Origin: Eunapius fragilis
Taxonomy: Eukaryota; Porifera; Demospongiae; Spongillida; Spongillidae
Length of the DNA stretch: 64,000 nt
Direction: 5' to 3'
Assembly: GCA_963681505.1 (NCBI GenBank)
Contig: OY811972.1
Span: forward strand, 3,428,163-3,492,162
The notes under the pieces were generated by a model. That model did not search any database. It was not told where the DNA came from and saw only the letters and a list, made by a program, of their open reading frames with translations. This document shows, piece by piece, positions 1 through 64,000 of the stretch. Each line of letters opens with the position of its first letter. The stretch's first letter is position 1. Made by a program: the position numbers and the translations under genes.

Positions 1-318
1 ATATCCTCAAGCAAAGGATTCCATTTCCTTTGATGAACTTTTGGAATGGGGGTTATGGTCAAGTTATATCAGAATATATTGTAAGTACTATAGTGGTAGT
101 ACAGTACATATGTCTTGATGTGGGACAATACAACATGAATATACACATGTACTGAAGTGCATGTAGTCCATTTATCTTATTGTAACATAGGTACCATTTG
201 AAGTCTTGCAAATGTTTATTGGTATTTGAACAGTAGTGTATAGTTTGTGTCATACATGATCTTTAATTCCTACCATTTAATGCAAATTGTTCGTACTAAA
301 GGCGATGCATATACTGTA

Positions 319-985
319 CAGTAGTGGCCAAAATAAAAGTCACATTTTGTTTTTGTGCGACGGTTGTTGCACTAAGGTATGGCTTCTGATTTCGTTCAGA
401 TTTGGCATTGTAGCTATTCCTTCAAATACGATTAACACAAAAGTTGTAAGTTGCTAGCAGTTTAGGTGCATTTTATAAATGTTAGCATCACTTGATAGGT
501 TGTAGAACATCACTTGGATGGACGTTCCGCAACAGTGATCAGTTCGATTAAATGTGTGGCTAAAATTAAAAGTGGGCTCATCTGTTATTACGACGTCATC
601 CACTTATCCCTTCAAAGGGAGGAGGGATTTTGAGAACTCAAAGAGGAGACACTAAGATTAAGTACATGTACCAGCGATATTGCTGTTGGGGGTGGAGACA
701 TAATGACTTAATGGTATTTACTAAAACGGTTCTTCAGAACAAATGCACTTTTTCAGTTTTATTTGCTGTGTTAGAATTACTTTGCTCAATCCTTTCAGTA
801 ATCTATGCAGCATCATCGTTTTGTAACCACGTGCGTTACTATAAAACCGGTGGATCACAGAATTAGTTATCACATACATATGTGTCAGAAAGATCATTGT
901 TTTATCTTCATGTTTTCAAACGACTGCACAGTGCTGCGATTGTCGCACTACTAAAACGGAACATGACTTATTATGACCAGTACTG
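319..985. mobile_element. Tc1/mariner-like MITE with TA target duplication
   Basis: Imperfect terminal inverted repeats begin CAGTAGTGGCCAAAATAA on the left and, read inward, CAGTACTGGTCATAATAA on the right. TA dinucleotides at 317-318 and 986-987 look like the target duplication. The interior holds no transposase; the small open frames in it are not recognisable. The same terminal motif recurs at 1,430, 13,454, 21,861 and 51,351. Confidence 0.75.
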
Positions 986-1429
986 TATGTTATTAGCATG
1001 CTGCAGCATTACTTTTTTTTTATTCCAGACTTGTAGACATTATCCTATTCTAATTGTTACTGTAGGCTTATGCCTAGGCCTGGAGCCGGTTAAGAGGGTG
1101 TTTTTCAAACTTTTAAATAGGAGTTCTCAGCTGCAATCAGGCATTGTTTTACCGATGGTAGATGATGTACTGTAGTTAATTGGGGTGTTGAACACAACAC
1201 AACTCTTGAATTCCAAGAGCCTAATGGTGTTTTTCAGTCCCAAAAATATTCATAATACTGGGAATCTACACTTGAATGTCCACATCATATGCATTGACTC
1301 AGCAGTACGAATTCAAACTGTACTTGTTCAAACTGGCAATTCATGTCATGCTTAGTTCCTTACATTTTGCACCTCCAACCCTACATAAAACATATATTTA
1401 CTTTCTTGTTGGATAAGATTATGTACATG

Positions 1430-2248
1430 CAGTATCGGCCAAAATGAACATCACAGTTCGTCTTCGTACTACGATGGTTGCACTATGCAGTACGATAGAA
1501 TGAAACTATTCAAAAACTATTCCTAAGGCGTAGCCGACCATCGACACCTTCATGTGATAATTTAGCAGAAAGTCATCGTGCTCACAACTTCATTTTAATA
1601 AGCACGCTAGCGGAGCTTGTAGTTTAGTCGAGAAGATGATGCTTCAAAAGTCTCCAGAAAGCAACATTGCACTGTAGTTTCATTGTCTACGCGCATTTGT
1701 TCTTCCACATTAAAATTAATTGGTCAAAAACAAGGTTCCAGTCGATTATCCAAAGTGACAGCTGAAATCAAAGCGCTTGTGATGGTCGATTATCCAAAGT
1801 GACCGCTGAAATCGAAGCGCTTCAGTTTCAGCTGTCACTTTGGATAATTGACCTGAACCTTGTTTTCGACCAATTGATTGTGTTTCCTCGTACATGTACC
1901 TCTTAAGAAAGAGATGCATGTACACATTTTCCTGCGTACAAGAACGTTTCTCCTCCTTTAGCATTTTGCTAATTGTCGGCACCTTGTATCCTTTGCGAGC
2001 AAGAAATATAATCTGAAGCTTCAAATAGTCACTGTAAACCATGATAGTAAGCAGTTTAAATTAGAGCGCATGTGGGAGAATGCTAATAAGACGGACGCAC
2101 GGATTATTTTTACACTATCGATGTGATAACCAGTTGTCATTAAACTACAGTGCACACGGAGCCAAACGGTCGTAACGGGGGAAGCCGTATCTTCGTCGCA
2201 CCATCGTAGTATGAAGACAAACTGTGATGTTTATTTTGACCGATACTG
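1430..2248 (-). mobile_element. Tc1-like element, internally deleted, with transposase HTH remnant
   Basis: The terminal repeats are C-A-G-T-A-T-C-G-G-C-C-A-A-A-A-T-G-A-A-C on the left and the complementary motif ending at 2,248. The minus-strand frame 2042-1746 encodes a helix-turn-helix start (YSDYLKLQIIFLARKGYK, then P-T-I-S-K-M-L-K-E-E-K) typical of the N-terminal DNA-binding part of Tc1-type transposases. The catalytic part is absent. The sequence GATTATCCAAAGTGAC and its complement repeat several times in 1,740-1,850, making a hairpin. A homologous copy lies at 41.94-42.6 kb. Confidence 0.8.
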
Positions 2249-2274
2249 TGTATACTTAACCAATGTCATGTGTG

Positions 2275-3245
2275 ATAATACTGTACCGGTCATAGTAAAA
2301 AGTGACGTTCCGTTTTAGTGCTGCGATCGTAGCAGTGCTGTGGATCATCTCATTTGGAAGTGTCTTGTTATCACAATTGTCTTTTGAAGGATCTAATAGA
2401 AATGAATTAATGTTGATATGATCGATAAAACTTCATGTCACATCTGTTTTCTGCACTGAAACATAAACCTCAAGCAAACACATTGGCCAGCGAAAATATC
2501 ATGGTTCAGGCACTATTTTTATCTGTGATATAGTGTAATGTTTTTCTCACCTAAACATTTAGAAAAGTTATTTATTTAAATTCAACAATCATGGACTGAA
2601 TTTGGTGCCATGGTGATTTTGATCACCATTATCAATTTCTATGGGTTTGAGGCATCCATACTAACTGGTTCCAATTTTTCTGTGTTCCATTCTCAAACTC
2701 CATGTTTCTCATGTTTTTGCATAACTTGTGACAACATGCAGTTGCCAAACCAGAAATCAATAGAGTTCTCACAAAGGGTACTTCAATTGTTTTTTTTTGT
2801 TTTGTAAGCGCATGCTGATACAAACCGCTTCAAAAGAGCTAAAACATGTAATTGAGAACGAAACATATAAGAAAGTTCCCATGGGTGCCTTCAAATCCCA
2901 TTATGGTGATCTAAAATCAACGTGTAAATGAATCGAATCCAAATTATGGAGTTTAACAAATTAACATTTAGGTCTAAACTGTGATAAAATTAGTAATAAT
3001 AACTTTACCACTATTTCACAGATTAAAATTTTTAATCCCATTGTGCATGGACCATGATATTTCCTCTTAAATTGATGCAACATATAATATACATCATCAG
3101 TGTTGTCCCCACTTTAATACTGGTGGCAGACATTGTATCAGATGTTGCAGTTAATGGTTTGAAACTTATATGTGGAATGAAACATGCATTAAATTACTCT
3201 TGTATGTGCATCCTTTCATTGCACTTGTACATGAACATTCTCTAG
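2275..3245. other. Left-flank sequence without recognised gene
   Basis: It starts with an orphan Tc1-like end (ACTGTACCGGTCATAGTAAA) homologous to the right end of the 319-985 element. The rest, to the first recognised exon, is AT-rich sequence in which I see no exon or repeat. A first exon could hide here unrecognised. Confidence 0.5.
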
Positions 3246-63621
<60,376 letters not shown>

Positions 63622-64000
63622 GTTTGAAGCATGTATAATTTTGGTGTGTGATATCTATTATTATTAATATCCTCCTTTAAAATGGTTATGTTTATGTCAT
63701 TGCTGTTCACTAAACATTGAACATTGCGTAGATAAAGGATTTCTAGTTTGAAATCAATTCTGTGCTAAAAGTGTGTTTAGTTGCATATTTGTGAAAGAAT
63801 AGTATGATGTATTGATGATTATCCCATATCTATTTACTGGCTAACTGAGTATACAGATAGAGATCTGCATACTCAGTAGTCTTTGTCAAGTGATCAATGT
63901 TTTATGACAGGAATTTGTATGTACTTGAAATCATTACTTATTTATATTGCCTATTCTTGGTCTCATTTATCATTGTACCTGTAATTAGCCTTTTCAAAGC
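63622..64000. other. Intron sequence at the right edge
   Basis: It contains a small hairpin (GAGTATACAGATAGAGATCTGCATACTC region, about 63,848-63,875). The next exon lies outside the window. Confidence 0.5.

Overview
This is a window of animal nuclear DNA, AT-rich and crowded with repeats. It is dominated by one very large plus-strand, intron-rich gene: a homologue of RNF213 (mysterin), the giant dynein-like AAA+ E3 ubiquitin ligase. I can follow 58 exons from about 3,246 to 63,621, about 11.4 kb of coding sequence or 3,800 codons. All proposed splice junctions agree in phase. The gene is open at both ends: the N-terminal part lies left of the window and the C-terminal part lies right of it. 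The exon-intron structure, Tc1, hAT and Ty3/gypsy elements, and abundant MITEs and foldbacks indicate an invertebrate metazoan, with a sponge or similar early-branching marine animal as my best guess. I cannot name the species.

Gene layout: stalk-like helical exons (3.2-12.6 kb), two UBA-type modules (12.6-14.6 kb) at a place where I know of none in the vertebrate protein, the AAA core (23.1-41.6 kb) with two complete ATPase sites (AAA3 and AAA4), the long region between the ATPase core and the E3 part (51.5-58.2 kb), and the RZ zinc finger (62.3-62.5 kb). The RING finger is missing. The exons that flank it in vertebrate RNF213 are both present and are separated by a 70-nt intron, too short to hide it. 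The predicted protein is therefore a UBA-UBA-AAA-RZ ligase without RING, which is the most interesting biology in the window.

The introns come in two kinds. Most are about 40-120 nt, but ten or so are 1-11 kb and filled with transposable elements. The intron at 41,635-51,548 holds a three-level nest: remnants of a Tc1/mariner-like transposon surround a Ty3/gypsy LTR retrotransposon (45,019-51,150; identical 122-bp LTRs, 5-bp target duplication), which itself carries a 1.87-kb palindromic foldback element (48,987-50,852; 4-bp target duplication) in the tail of its integrase frame. The intron at 30,587-41,260 holds a decayed hAT transposon whose reading frames include a chromodomain and a BED-type finger, a repeat-array element, a foldback, a (CT)n tract and a reverse-transcriptase fragment.

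Other introns and the left edge hold Tc1-like MITEs, TTAA-flanked palindromic elements, two MITE families with clear target duplications, a family with about 150-bp internal tandem repeats (three copies), several perfect or near-perfect hairpins, and a minus-strand hAT relic. No tRNA, rRNA, CRISPR array or second cellular gene was recognised.
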